From Eleusine coracana subsp. coracana (lineage: Eukaryota; Streptophyta; Magnoliopsida; Poales; Poaceae), in contig CM064417.1 of the NCBI GenBank assembly GCA_032690845.1, positions 40,616,432 through 40,680,431 on the forward strand: a stretch of 64,000 nt of DNA. Reading direction: 5' to 3'. Positions 1 to 10,474 of the stretch are shown one piece after another. Position numbers and translations under genes: made by a program. A model generated the notes under the pieces. That model saw nothing but the letters and a program-made list of their open reading frames with translations, was not told where the DNA came from and did not search any database. Within the stretch, counting starts at the first letter, position 1. Every line of letters begins with the position of its first letter.

Positions 1-188
1 GCATGATAGAAACAACACAATATCGATTATTCTATGAGAGCAGAAGGAAAAAAAAATGAAGCCCCGATGCTATAGAATTCCTGGGTTAGAACATTATTCA
101 AAGGTACAGCCGCGAGCCATACAACCTTTCCACACCATCGATAAACACGCTAAGCTGTGTACTTTCTCCGCTGTGATGGTCATATGGA

Positions 189-2516
189 TCAGATTGCTCG
201 GAGCTTGATATGAGCACCATGCATGGGGCGCAACATCATCACAGGGTGAGGTGCATGTGTATACGTTGGTGCTAGCTCAAACTCAAAGGATTGCAGAATC
301 ATGCTCATGGCCATTTTCGCCTCAAGCAGAGCGAAATTTTGGCCGATGCAGATCCTTGGCCCCCAACCAAAAGGGAAGAACGCCAACTTATCCTTGGAAG
401 CTTTGGAGATGCCCTCCGCGAACCTTTCTGGTCTGAAATCGTGCACATCGCTTCCCCAGATGTCGGGATCGTGGTGGATGAACAACGCGGATAGTTCGAC
501 CATCACACCGGCAGGAAGTGTGACGCCCCCGATCTCCATCTTCTTGTACGTTTTTCGGCTGAAGACTGTGGCTGGAGGGTACAACCGAAGAACCTCGTAA
601 AGAATCATGGTTACCTGCACCGCAGATCAACGAAAATAGTATGGCTCTTATTCTGTATACTTCTTGCTGGAAGAAACATCAAATAATTTCGAGAATGTAC
701 TCACTATTTTGAGATGGCTCAGACCATCATATCCAGGTTTACTTTTTCCGAACAGGCCTAGGACTTCCTCCCTTGCACGATCCTGCCATTCTGGGTGCAT
801 GCTCAGTACCACCATTGTCCATGTGAGTAGTACTGATGTGGTTTCCATTCCTGCAAAGTAGAATAGTTTGCATTCCTCAATGACATCGTCGATTGTCATC
901 CCCATGCTGGATTCGCCGTTCTCGTTAGTGTGTCTTATGTTTGACTCCAGTAATAGGCCCAGTAAATCATCTTTGGTGCTGTCGCCTTCCTTGATAGCCT
1001 CAATCCGCTTACTGATCATCCCTCGTAAAATCGAGTTGACCTCCGTTCTGATCTGGCGCATCCTCCGGTTGTTTTTCGTAGGCAAGTACCTGTTAGCGGC
1101 ATGCCAAATTCATTTCATATGAATATTAGTAACTGAAACAGAACAAGCATATCCGCAAAAAAAAAAAAAGAAAAAACAGAGCAAGCATAGTGCCTCAGTA
1201 AAATATATTGTTTGATCATTATCTAAAATAAATATATTGTTTGATACTGGTAGAAAGAGGTACAGAATGTTGAACTACTGGTAGAAAGGGTGGACGAGTT
1301 TATGTATCGGAACTCACATGTAACCCGGAATGCCAAACTTCTGAATGATGGACATGAGACGTTCAATTTGCTCAGACTGAAGCTCGAAAATTCTTCTTCC
1401 TTCAAGGTAGCTGCTACCGAATGCGGTGCGAGAAATGACATCTCCGGTGAGGGTCTGGAGGTCCGGCGCAACATCCAACTCCATCACGCCGTTGGAACCA
1501 AGGGACTGTGTCCATCTGACTACAAGCTCTTCGCAACACGCAGAAAATGCCGGCAGCATGAGCTGCAACAGTGTACACTCTATGTCAATCACAAATGCAA
1601 TAAAATACTACCTCCTTTTTATTTACTGATGACGTAAGGACAAGAATTTTACTTCGTTCCTGAACTAAAAATGTTATCCTAACGACAAAATTAAAAAAAC
1701 TAGATTACTACATACTTGTGTTTACTATTTTTTGAGCGGTAGCAAGTGGCACTACAAAATATATTTTTATTTTATATATATATGTAGTAGAAAATTTTAG
1801 TGCCTATGAGATACTAAATTTTGAACCGCTAAGTTATAATAGCAGGTACCACTTTATTTACTTTATAGTATAAAAGCGAATAAATGATTTGCACGTGCGT
1901 CAAAATTTAAATGGATGCGATTTTTTTCGGTAACAAACTAATTCGTCCTTCAAATTCACCTTGAGGTTTAAACGGTTTTGTATACCTTGAGCTTTTCAAG
2001 ATGGAATGCAGGGTTGAGGATCCGCCGGTGCTTCACCCATTTCTCCCCTTCGTGGCTCGCTACTCCTTCTGCGAACAGCTTCGATAACGCCCGGAACTGG
2101 GGCTTCTCGAAGTGGCCGAACTTATTGGATAGCACGTCCCTGGCCAGGTCTGGGTCGTTGATGGTCACCTTGGGGATCGGGCCGAACCATGAGAAGCTCA
2201 ACTTGCCGTGCTCTCGGATGGCGTTGTGCACGAACGGCGCAACATGAGCTGCGATGTCGTGGCACCGCAACGGCAAGGGCTTAGACCCCGCCTCCTTGTT
2301 CATCCGGAAGGATTCCTTGAGGTCGCCGGTGAGGAAGCGGTACGACGTGCCGCGGAGGCCCTGCGCGCGCAGCTCCCGCTCGAGCCGCCGTGGCCGCCAC
2401 CACAGCAGTTCAAGAAGCCGGCCGGCTTGCCACAGCAGCAGACCACCCAGGAGACCGTAGACCAGGAAGCTCCATGGCGTTGAAGCCGCAGCAGAAAACA
2501 ATGCTCCAAGAGCCAT
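189..2516 (-). CDS. Cytochrome P450, CYP72A-like (P450-A), complete, 4 exons
   Basis: This is an ER-anchored haem-thiolate monooxygenase. The exons, read on the minus strand, are 2516-1986, 1562-1318, 1089-705 and 614-189. All introns are GT-AG and together the exons give 528 aa, the usual CYP72A length. An N-terminal hydrophobic anchor (about residues 10-34) is followed by the basic RRPRRLE-type stretch. The I-helix oxygen-binding motif AGMETT is at about 338-343, the K-helix EVLR at 394-397, PERF follows it, and the haem loop FGWGPRICIG is at about 469-478 with Cys 476 as iron ligand. The ATG at 2516 is chosen because it opens the membrane anchor and has the AGCAATGG context also seen in the paralogues at 59223 and 63712. 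CYP72A enzymes oxidise varied specialised metabolites, hormones such as gibberellins, and some herbicides; the substrate cannot be read from the sequence. No break is seen. Confidence 0.95.
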
Positions 2517-2627
2517 TGCTCAACTCTCAGGTGAAGCTGGAGAACAGGAGAAGACAAAGTGACTGGAGTAGTGGACTTTGACCAGATAGCGATGGGCACG
2601 CTGTTTGGCGTCACAGGTTCATCCTGC

Positions 2628-2634
2628 TATATAG
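2628..2634 (-). promoter_or_regulatory. TATA box of P450-A
   Basis: A TATATAG element reads on the minus strand about 112 bp upstream of the P450-A ATG. This matches the 85-111 bp spacing of the TATA-like elements before the three other P450 genes here. Assigned by position and sequence only. Confidence 0.55.
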
Positions 2635-2639
2635 TACCC

Positions 2640-3600
2640 CCAGAGTACCAGTGGTCAAGTTGGTCCGTTTATTTGTATCCATTTGTTTAAGATTCTTGTG
2701 TATAAATCAAGGTCATGGGCATTGTACTGAACCATACGTCCATGCCTCGCTCCTAAGGAACTTGATGGAGAAGAAACTCCGCCGGAGATTAGTCAAAAAG
2801 CTACTGACATGCACTTTGGGCGCGACACCCACCATGTGATTGCTGCTTCTTGGCGGCTTCATTTCGTATCCTTGAGATCGGATATGATTTCTTGGGAACC
2901 CGCCCAGCGACTTCAGACAGTTGCAAACTTGCATCTGTCTTGTGTTACGAATGGTACGCCTGTAGATAGACAAACGAGAGACAATATATAATTGTGGTCA
3001 TTTTTAATCTGATCTATATTCTAGCCTTTGACAAAGAAGAGTTTCTTCACAAATTATTATATAATAATAATATTTGCTAATAAAATGAGCCCCACGTTTG
3101 CCCCTAAGGACTACAATTACTACATTAATAGGGGGACAAATAAAGAAAATCACCCACAACTTCCATTATAAAAAATCTAACTAAAATACCCATTCATATA
3201 TTTTTAAATTACCCACCATCAACATCAAAAAATTAAACCAAAGTATCCAATCATGTTATTATAAAACAATTAGAACAAAATATCCCCATATATATATTTC
3301 AAAATTTCCCTCTATTGTCTTTTAGAAAGAAAATAACTTAAACTGCCTATAAATATTAGTTTGTAAGTTATCTGCTACTATCATTAAGAATAAACCAACC
3401 AAACATAATAGTGATACAGAAAATAGCAATGATATGATAAGAATAATAAGATGGGGCATCAATATTAATAAAATACCTAGACATAGTTGGATTGTTAATA
3501 GTAAGATTGTATTTGATTTGTGGTTTTTAATCAGCAAATGCGCTGGCCATCCATCTTGTTAATATGAAAAAACAAAGGTCCGCTTAAGATTAACATTTTC
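2640..3600. other. Upstream intergenic DNA of P450-A, AT-rich
   Basis: No gene is recognised. The stretch is AT-rich beyond about 3000 and holds the short dispersed repeat listed at 3140-3320. The open frames here are short and lack codon structure or a family match. Confidence 0.5.
3140..3320. repeat. AT-rich dispersed repeat, also near P450-C
   Basis: Two or three degenerate copies of a unit of the form acccacc...aaaaaattaaaccaaa.tacccx..tatattt lie in tandem. A similar unit occurs at about 61603-61680, downstream of P450-C. It is probably a remnant of a small non-autonomous element; the family is unknown. Confidence 0.4.
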
Positions 3601-4640
3601 ATTCGGTACGATGAGGGTTTATTTTGACGTGACCCCTAACAAAATGACATGGAGTTGAGAGTAAAATAATATTGTTGGTGTTTAGAATCACCGGCAAGTA
3701 AATTTTCGTGTATTGTGCATTTACATCCGGATGGTATGCAAGAAGAAGACAAGGAATTATACTGGTTCAGATAGAACCCGTACGTCCAGTTCGTTGGTTC
3801 AGATAGAACCCGTACGTCCAGTTCGTGGCAGCTCGTGTTACTTGCGTCAGGGTTGTACAGGGATGGATACAGCAAGGGAGAGAGAGGAGGCAAGGCTCCA
3901 AGTCTCTGTGTATGAGCATGAATGGTGTGTGTGAGAATGCTTCGTGAGTGTTGAATCATAAGGAAGAAGAGAGCTAAAAGGGGTAGGGCCCATTTACACA
4001 CACACACACACAGAGAGAGAGAGGGAGGGAGAGAGAGATTGATAGATGAATGAGTCGATGGCGTCGCTATCGATCGTCATGGGCCTTACGTATCCTGGAA
4101 TCCTGTCACTGCGCGCTCTGGAGTCGATATGTCCCGTCGAACCTGTCCATCGGCCTGGCGTAATCATCATTACATATGTCATAGCCATGGCGTGTTTACC
4201 TTGTTGATCGACTCATGAAACATGGGGCGCAACACGGTGACGACCATCATGACCTGAGATTGGGTAATGATGGCGATTAGATTAGGATTACAGGACAATT
4301 TGACTTGTCCACACTATTGGAGCACGTCCACTGTAGCATTTAATATGGGCCAGGGAGTAGTTGTTGACTTTTCGATTCGGTCGACCCCTATTGCCCATTG
4401 TCGAGTGGGGCGGGCGGAGCCCAACCCCTGGCTGGGGACCTGGTTAGGTGTTGTTTAGTGTTTGGCTGGTTATAGTTGAGAGGAAGCGCTGATCGGTCTT
4501 GAGCCATCAAATCGAGTTTCTCCCTTCCGTCACTCTTGTGCAGCATAGCGCCACAGTGCTTCGCTTTCCTAGGACAAAGTGGCATATCGGAAGCAGCGTT
4601 ATACACGCGTGTGCATGTAAGCTTCATGACCATTGATTAG
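3600..4640. other. Intergenic DNA with a duplication and a CA/GA microsatellite
   Basis: No gene is recognised. The stretch holds the 32-bp duplication at 3764-3827 and a compound (CA)n(GA)n microsatellite at about 3997-4031. The remainder is unassigned and may be degraded transposon sequence. Confidence 0.5.
3764..3827. repeat. 32-bp direct tandem duplication
   Basis: A segment beginning ggttcagatagaacccgtac at 3764 is repeated at 3796, giving a period of 32 bp. The copies are essentially identical, so the duplication is recent. Confidence 0.8.
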
Positions 4641-6250
4641 TGGATCCCTGAGATATGAATGTTTTGGTGATTAATGACAACTATGAAATTATGGGCTAAT
4701 ATCTACACGAGTGTTGTCTATGCAGATATCATCTTCAAACTCTACTATAAATCTTATTGATGATGATGGTTGCCTTGACAATAGATGATAATGACCAAAA
4801 GAATGGAGGCTTGCGAGCTTGATGGATTCCAAGGGTTGATGGAGAAGGATCAAGGCTAAGGATAAGCAATGGAGCAAGTGTTTAGAACACTTGTCTAGTT
4901 GTTAGGGCTTTGAGTCCATAGGAAAAACCGGACTATCAAGGGGTTATAGGTCATGTCTCTTTAGGTCATGCTAATAGGTGATGTGCGTGGATGCTCAGTG
5001 AAATCACAGACACTAGGTGATAGTGGAGAAGCCAAGGAGATGTTCGGAAAAGCTAGGAAATGAGGTCAAGCGAGAACAAGAAGTTTCAGCTTCTAGATAT
5101 TGTGACCAGACAGAGGGATCAATGGAGACCGGACTGTATGGTCACTAGAAGATCAGAGAGAAGACTTTGTGAGGAATCTGTTTGGGCTAGAGTCCATAGA
5201 GACTAGACGGTCCGGTCTGTGGAAGATTGCCTAGAACAGAGAGGAAGCAACTTTGGGAGCTCTCTAGAATGCACAGGATTTAGAGAGACCAGACGGTCCG
5301 GTCAATATAGGGAAATCACCTAGACAAAGCAACCAATAGTTCTAGGAACCGTTCCAGAGAGACCGGACGGTCTGGTCTAGCAGTGTCCGGACAGTCTGGT
5401 CATTAGGGTTTAGAAAGGTGATTTCATGGAGCAACGACTAGTTGAAGGTTAGAAGTCTATATAACTTTATTACTGGGGTCTTAGAGACCTCTCTTGGCCA
5501 GTAGAATACCTTGGAGCATTTGGTAAGAGCCAAGAGGAAAAGAGAGGAGCACTAGGAGAGAATATTGGATATCTTGAGAGTGCTAATGAGAGTAACTTGA
5601 TCATCCATCCACATCAAAGGCTAGGGTGTTCTTAGGATGTTATCTAAATTGTTACCCTTGGTCTATGGTGAGACCTAGACCGGTTAGGTGTCAGTGATCG
5701 AGCCTATCGTGATCGGTTGTGTAGGCCATCACATGTTTGTACCCGGTTTGAGTCCGCCGGTGAAAGAGGCATCGCTAGTGAGAGCCAGTGTCGGCTCGGA
5801 GAGTCCGGCAAGTTCTCGAGGGAGGCGAGCTTGTGCCTTGGTGGCAGCGGTGATGCAACCGTGTCTTCACTCCGGGAGTGATTGCAGGCTCGTGTGCGAG
5901 AACTCCAGTAGGTGGCGGGAGGGACCATCACTCCGGCGGGAGTGGTCCAACGAGGATTAGGGAAGGCGCCATCCTTCCGAGACCTCGGAAAAAATCATGA
6001 GCATTCTTTGATCCTCTCTTTACTCTTCCGTAATTGTGTGCTCTAGTGAGTATGTTGAATCGTGGCTTGCATAGGCTAGTATGTTTAGCTTCCTCTTTTG
6101 CTCTCATCATGGACACTAGCATGTATAGGGTCTTGGCCTTCTAGAATTAATATGTTACAACGATTGCTAGGATCTAGTGGTGTGAAATTAGAAGTATTCG
6201 GATTCATGGTTGGCTTATCGATTCAACCCCTCCCCCCTCTCCCTTCGGTC
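4640..6250 (+). mobile_element. Degenerate solo LTR, SIRE/Maximus-like copia
   Basis: The left part (about 4655-4690) has the phrase ttttggtgattaatgacaac, like the start of the copia LTR at 43027-44591 read on its own coding strand. The right part ends with a ttcaacccctcccccct tract (about 6219-6240), matching the C-rich tail of that LTR. The length of about 1.6 kb also matches its 1565 bp. It holds palindromic motifs of the type gaccggacggtccggtc at 5201-5217, 5287-5303, 5361-5377 and 5385-5401. No internal coding region adjoins it. Exact ends and a target duplication could not be fixed, so this may be a truncated LTR rather than a clean solo LTR. Confidence 0.55.
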
Positions 6251-6309
6251 CTTATAGTGCGCACTTATTACGGATGGTGCGGGGCTAGCACCCTTATTAT
6301 AATGCAAAT

Positions 6310-6543
6310 GCGCTCGACCACGCTCGCGGGGCTTGGGCGAGCCGATATGCGCTCGGCCCTGCTCGTGGGAGTCGGGCGTTGCGGAATGCGTTTGATCCCG
6401 TTTGTGAGGATCGGGTGACATGGAGCGTGCTCGACCCTGCTCGTGGGGATCAGGCGAACCGAGGTGCGCTCGACCCCGCTCATGGGGGTCAGGCGATGCG
6501 GGGCACGCTTGACCCCGCTTGTGGGGGATGGGCGTGCCTGTGC
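6310..6543. repeat. 39-bp minisatellite, six units
   Basis: Six diverged units start at 6310, 6349, 6388, 6427, 6466 and 6505, each exactly 39 bp, of the general form gcgctcgaccccgctcgtgg followed by a roughly complementary tccccgagc-like return. Because 39 is divisible by three, open frames appear on both strands; these are by-products of the repeat and not genes. Confidence 0.85.
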
Positions 6544-6789
6544 GGTGATGTAATCTCTGTGCTGATTATGCCACATGGCGTCATTGATATTTGCTCCCGA
6601 CAAATATGTTCTGTGACTGCAATGAAACTACTAAACACCTTCTTTTTTATTTTAATATGCTAATTTTATATGGAGGAAAACACAAATTGGTACTAGTTTA
6701 CAACCATAGAGATCAATCTCTCGTGTCCTTGGGAATAAGCTCCTAAGGCTAATTTATTAATAAATTCTTTTGGCAGGGTTGCGACATTG

Positions 6790-9330
6790 TTTTTTTAGAA
6801 TAGGGAATATATATTAATATTCTAGCTTCTGTATCGATTGATACATGTAGCTATCCATTATTAGAAGACCAAAGGTCACAAAGGTGGTGAATCACAACAC
6901 TTGATTCATATCCACTGGAATAAAAGCCAAAAGTTGTGCCACTGACACAACATCAAACATAAGAGAGTCTATTGCTAAAACACCATCCATTGGAAGCATA
7001 AATTTCCATCACCGTTGTTTCAAGGACACGACACGCGGAACAAATATGGTCCTTTTCTTCCTCCTTCTGTAACATAGCCCAAGAACGAATCCAGTACGTT
7101 CCTCTGAAGAGCATCTGTATAGAAGAAAAGGCTCGGCCATTGTTAAAAATCACATCATTTCTACTTAGCCAAATTACCCAACAAAATGCAACCGCTCTTA
7201 CCAGAGACTGATACATAATCTTCTTATCTACCCCGTGTAACCAACCATTAAACATATGATTAACATTTAATGGTGGAGGTATATTAAAAGAAATTTGTAT
7301 GATTCTCCAAACAAGTTTGGCATTAGGGCAATCAAAGAAGAGATGTTGGATTGTTTCATCACAGTTGCAAAAACAACATTTTGGACTTCCATGCCATTGC
7401 CTTTTTGCCAAATTATCTTTAGTAACAATAACACCTTTAATCAAATACCGCATAAAAATTTTGATTTTCAAGGGCAACTTGAGCTTCCAAATCAAGTGAC
7501 GTTGTGGTTGAACATTATTATCAGCCAATACTCCATACATGGAGCGAACCGAGACAACATTATTTTGACTTGCACCCCACAAAAATGAATCTCTAGAATC
7601 ATTCAATTCTATGAACATTACTCTAGCGACAAGCTGATGCCAAGCTAGAAGGTTTTCACCCACAAGAGATCTCCTGAAAGAAACATTTAGAGGTGTTGAA
7701 TTCAACACAACATTCACCATATCACTTTTCATCCTAACTATATTATAAATATTAGGATATTGATATTTAAAAGCGACATCATCAAACCAGGCATCTTCCC
7801 AAAATCTAACTTGAGTACCATCACTTATGTTGAATTTGCCCATTCTAAAAAATTCTGGTTTGACCTTCATAAGACCGAACCAGAAATGAGAATCTCCCGG
7901 TATGTGTTCAATCTTAGTAATTGTCTTATTCCTCAAGTATTTATTTCTGAGGATCGTCTGGCACATCCCATCTTCATTGATTAGTTTGAACAATCATTTA
8001 CTTAGTAAACACCTGTTCTGAAGATCTAAATTTAAGATACCTAAGCCTCCACGATCCTTAGGTGTGCATAATATGCTCCACTTAGTTAGTCTATATTTTT
8101 TCTTATGCTCATCACTTTGCCAGAAGAATCTAGATCTGTAGAAGTCAAGCTTCTTCAGAACTTCTCTGGGAATTTCAAAGAATGATAGCATAAAAATAGG
8201 TAAACTACTTAGAATGGAGTTAATGAGCACTAAACGTCCTCCGACCGAAAGTATCTTACCTTTCTAACAACTAAGTTTTTTTCTAAAACCTCTCCTTCAC
8301 CTCTTTTCAATCAGAATTCCTCAAATTCCTAATCTGAAAGGATATGAACCCTTTTCACAGCCAAAAATCTGTGAGAGCTCTCCCTCCTTATCCTTTGTGT
8401 CTCCATAACAAAACAATTCACTTTTATGAAAATTAATTTTAAGGCCTAAAAGATGTTCGAAAGCGCAAAGAAACAATATCATATTCCTAGCTTTATCAAG
8501 ATCATCTTCCAAAAAAAGAATAGTATCATCAACATATTGCAAAATAGAGAGGCCATCCTCTAGCAAGTGGGGGACTACACCTGAAAACTGTCCCTCATTT
8601 TTAGCTCTTGCTATGAGAATAGCCAACATATGGACAACTATATTAAAGAGAATCGGAGATAGTGGGTCTCCTTGCCTAACTCCTTTCTTAGTTTGAAAGA
8701 AATGGCCAATGTCATTATTAACTTTAATCCCTACACTCCCCTTTGTCATTACTTTATCCATCCAAGAACACCATAGAGGTGAGAAGCCTTTCATTCTCAA
8801 CACTTGTTGGAGGAAAGGCCATTTCACCTTATCGTATGCTTTCTCAAAGTCAAGTTTAAGGATGACTCCACTCTGCTTCTTCCTATGCAGTTCATGGATT
8901 ATTTCATGAAGTATCACTACTTCTTCCATGATATATCTGCCAGGCAAGAAGGCAGTCTAGGAGGGTCGGATGATCTTGTGCGCTATCAAAGTGATTCTAT
9001 TAGTAATAACTTTAGTAAAGATCTTGAGACTAACATTAAGTAGACAAATCGACCTATATTGTTGGATTTTAGTGGCATCAGCTTTCTTAGGTAGTAATAT
9101 AATTACACCAAAATTAAGACTATAAATGTCTAGTCTTCCTTGGTGGAACTCATGGAAAAGCTGTAACAAGTCCATTTTTATAGTTTCCCAAAAAAACTGA
9201 TAAAACTCAGCTGGGAAACCATCCGGTCCTGGTGCTTTATTATGTTCCATCTGGAAGATAGCATCTTTAATCTCTTTCTCCGTGAACTCAGCTGTAAGCA
9301 ATTCATTAACAAAATGGTCCATTTTGTTAA
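6790..9330 (-). mobile_element. 5'-truncated LINE, L1-type ORF2 (LINE-1)
   Basis: This is a non-LTR retrotransposon remnant on the minus strand, lacking the endonuclease. Reverse transcriptase runs from about 9322 to 8320: the NKAPGPDGFPAEF block is near 9240, LDFEKAYDKVKW near 8840, and the catalytic YVDD near 8530. A C-terminal zinc-binding region (zf-RVT type, CCFCNCDETIQHLFFDCP) lies near 7360. The 3' end near 6790 has a T-rich run (poly-A on the element strand). All blocks sit in one reading frame, broken only by nonsense codons (for example near 8956, 8310, 8280, 8250 and 7995) that fit C-to-T decay of CAG or TGG codons. The target duplication was not resolved. Confidence 0.88.
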
Positions 9331-9349
9331 TGCCAGAGAAATCTAAAGT

Positions 9350-10300
9350 TTACAAACGTACTTCTTTTATGCACAATGTTCTAGGGGAATTTGCTAGTTC
9401 TAGTTCTGAACACACCACTACAGTATAAGGAGGCAAATGATGGAGTTCGGTTGTAATCTCATCATAAGTGAATATAGTTGCCATCGAGCTATTTGCTGCA
9501 CATCAACGGAAATTTATTAATATTATTTGAATAATATATTTTATCTGATATTTTTTCTTCTTTTTGTCTCAACACCTAGTTGTAATAACAACTAGGCTAT
9601 CTACAAAATGCAAGGTATAGAAAGTATTTCTATTTTCTAAAAAAATATAATATAGCCTGTGAACATTTTAGTTTAGTGGGATGCAGTCTGACATGATAAG
9701 AAATCATATTGTTATTATGTTATTGGGCATGATTATGTAAGATTAAGAAGTAAAAAATAGTAGATTTGCTCATTTTCTAACATTTCAGTCAAATCAATAG
9801 TGTGATATATTTCAGGTCGCTTCAATAAAATAATAGAATTTATAATGCAAAATCAACCATTCTAATTGTAGATAAACTTAAATTTCAATTTAATGAAAAC
9901 TCGATGTTATTCCATAACAAGTAAATTGAACACTTCAAAAAAAAATTCCCTTCTTTACAAAGTAAACACGCAAAGGAAGTGGTACCAAACACCCAATAGA
10001 AGTCTATCTATGAAAAAAAAAATCTACTTATAGGTTTTGAGTAATGATGCACGTACGGGTAGACGTCAAGTGTAAAGTTTCTTTCAGTGCCATGTTCAAT
10101 TTTTAGGAAACGAAGGCTTAGGGTCGCGATGAGCCTTGCTGCCCCTTTCGGCGAATTTGTGCCACACCAACAGTGAGGTAGGCAAGCAGGAATGCGGTTT
10201 CCATTTCTCTTGTGTGGTACATCCTCTTCCACAATCCAACCGTGCCCGCCAAGAAAACATAGATATCAACTACACATAAAAATGAAGAGACAAAAAAGAT
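9350..10300. other. AT-rich intergenic DNA before P450-B
   Basis: No gene or transposon family is recognised. The last part is the distal promoter region of P450-B. The short open frames at 10008-10327 on the minus strand lack any family signature. Confidence 0.5.
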
Positions 10301-10384
10301 GTGATGCCAACGAAGCGCACCAATCACTGGCCGGCGTTATGTCCCGTAGCCGATAAGCGGTTCGACGTCTACGAGTTTGCTACT

Positions 10385-10390
10385 TATATA
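10385..10390 (+). promoter_or_regulatory. TATA box of P450-B
   Basis: TATATA lies 85-90 bp before the ATG at 10475. An in-frame start further upstream at 10301 lies before this TATA box, which argues against using it as the start. Confidence 0.6.
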
Positions 10391-10474
10391 CCACCCGCTG
10401 GTGGTATCAGTCACTACACAGTTGCAGGATTGCCTAGTAGCCGCAGCAGAGCACTAGTCCAGAAAAGGAAACCA

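Noticed and set aside
6310..6543. CRISPR-like array of regular repeats
   Set aside because: Units are contiguous with no unique spacers, and the context is a plant nuclear genome.
10301..10474. Earlier in-frame start for P450-B
   Set aside because: It lies upstream of the TATA box at 10385, and the extra residues do not resemble the CYP72A N-terminus.
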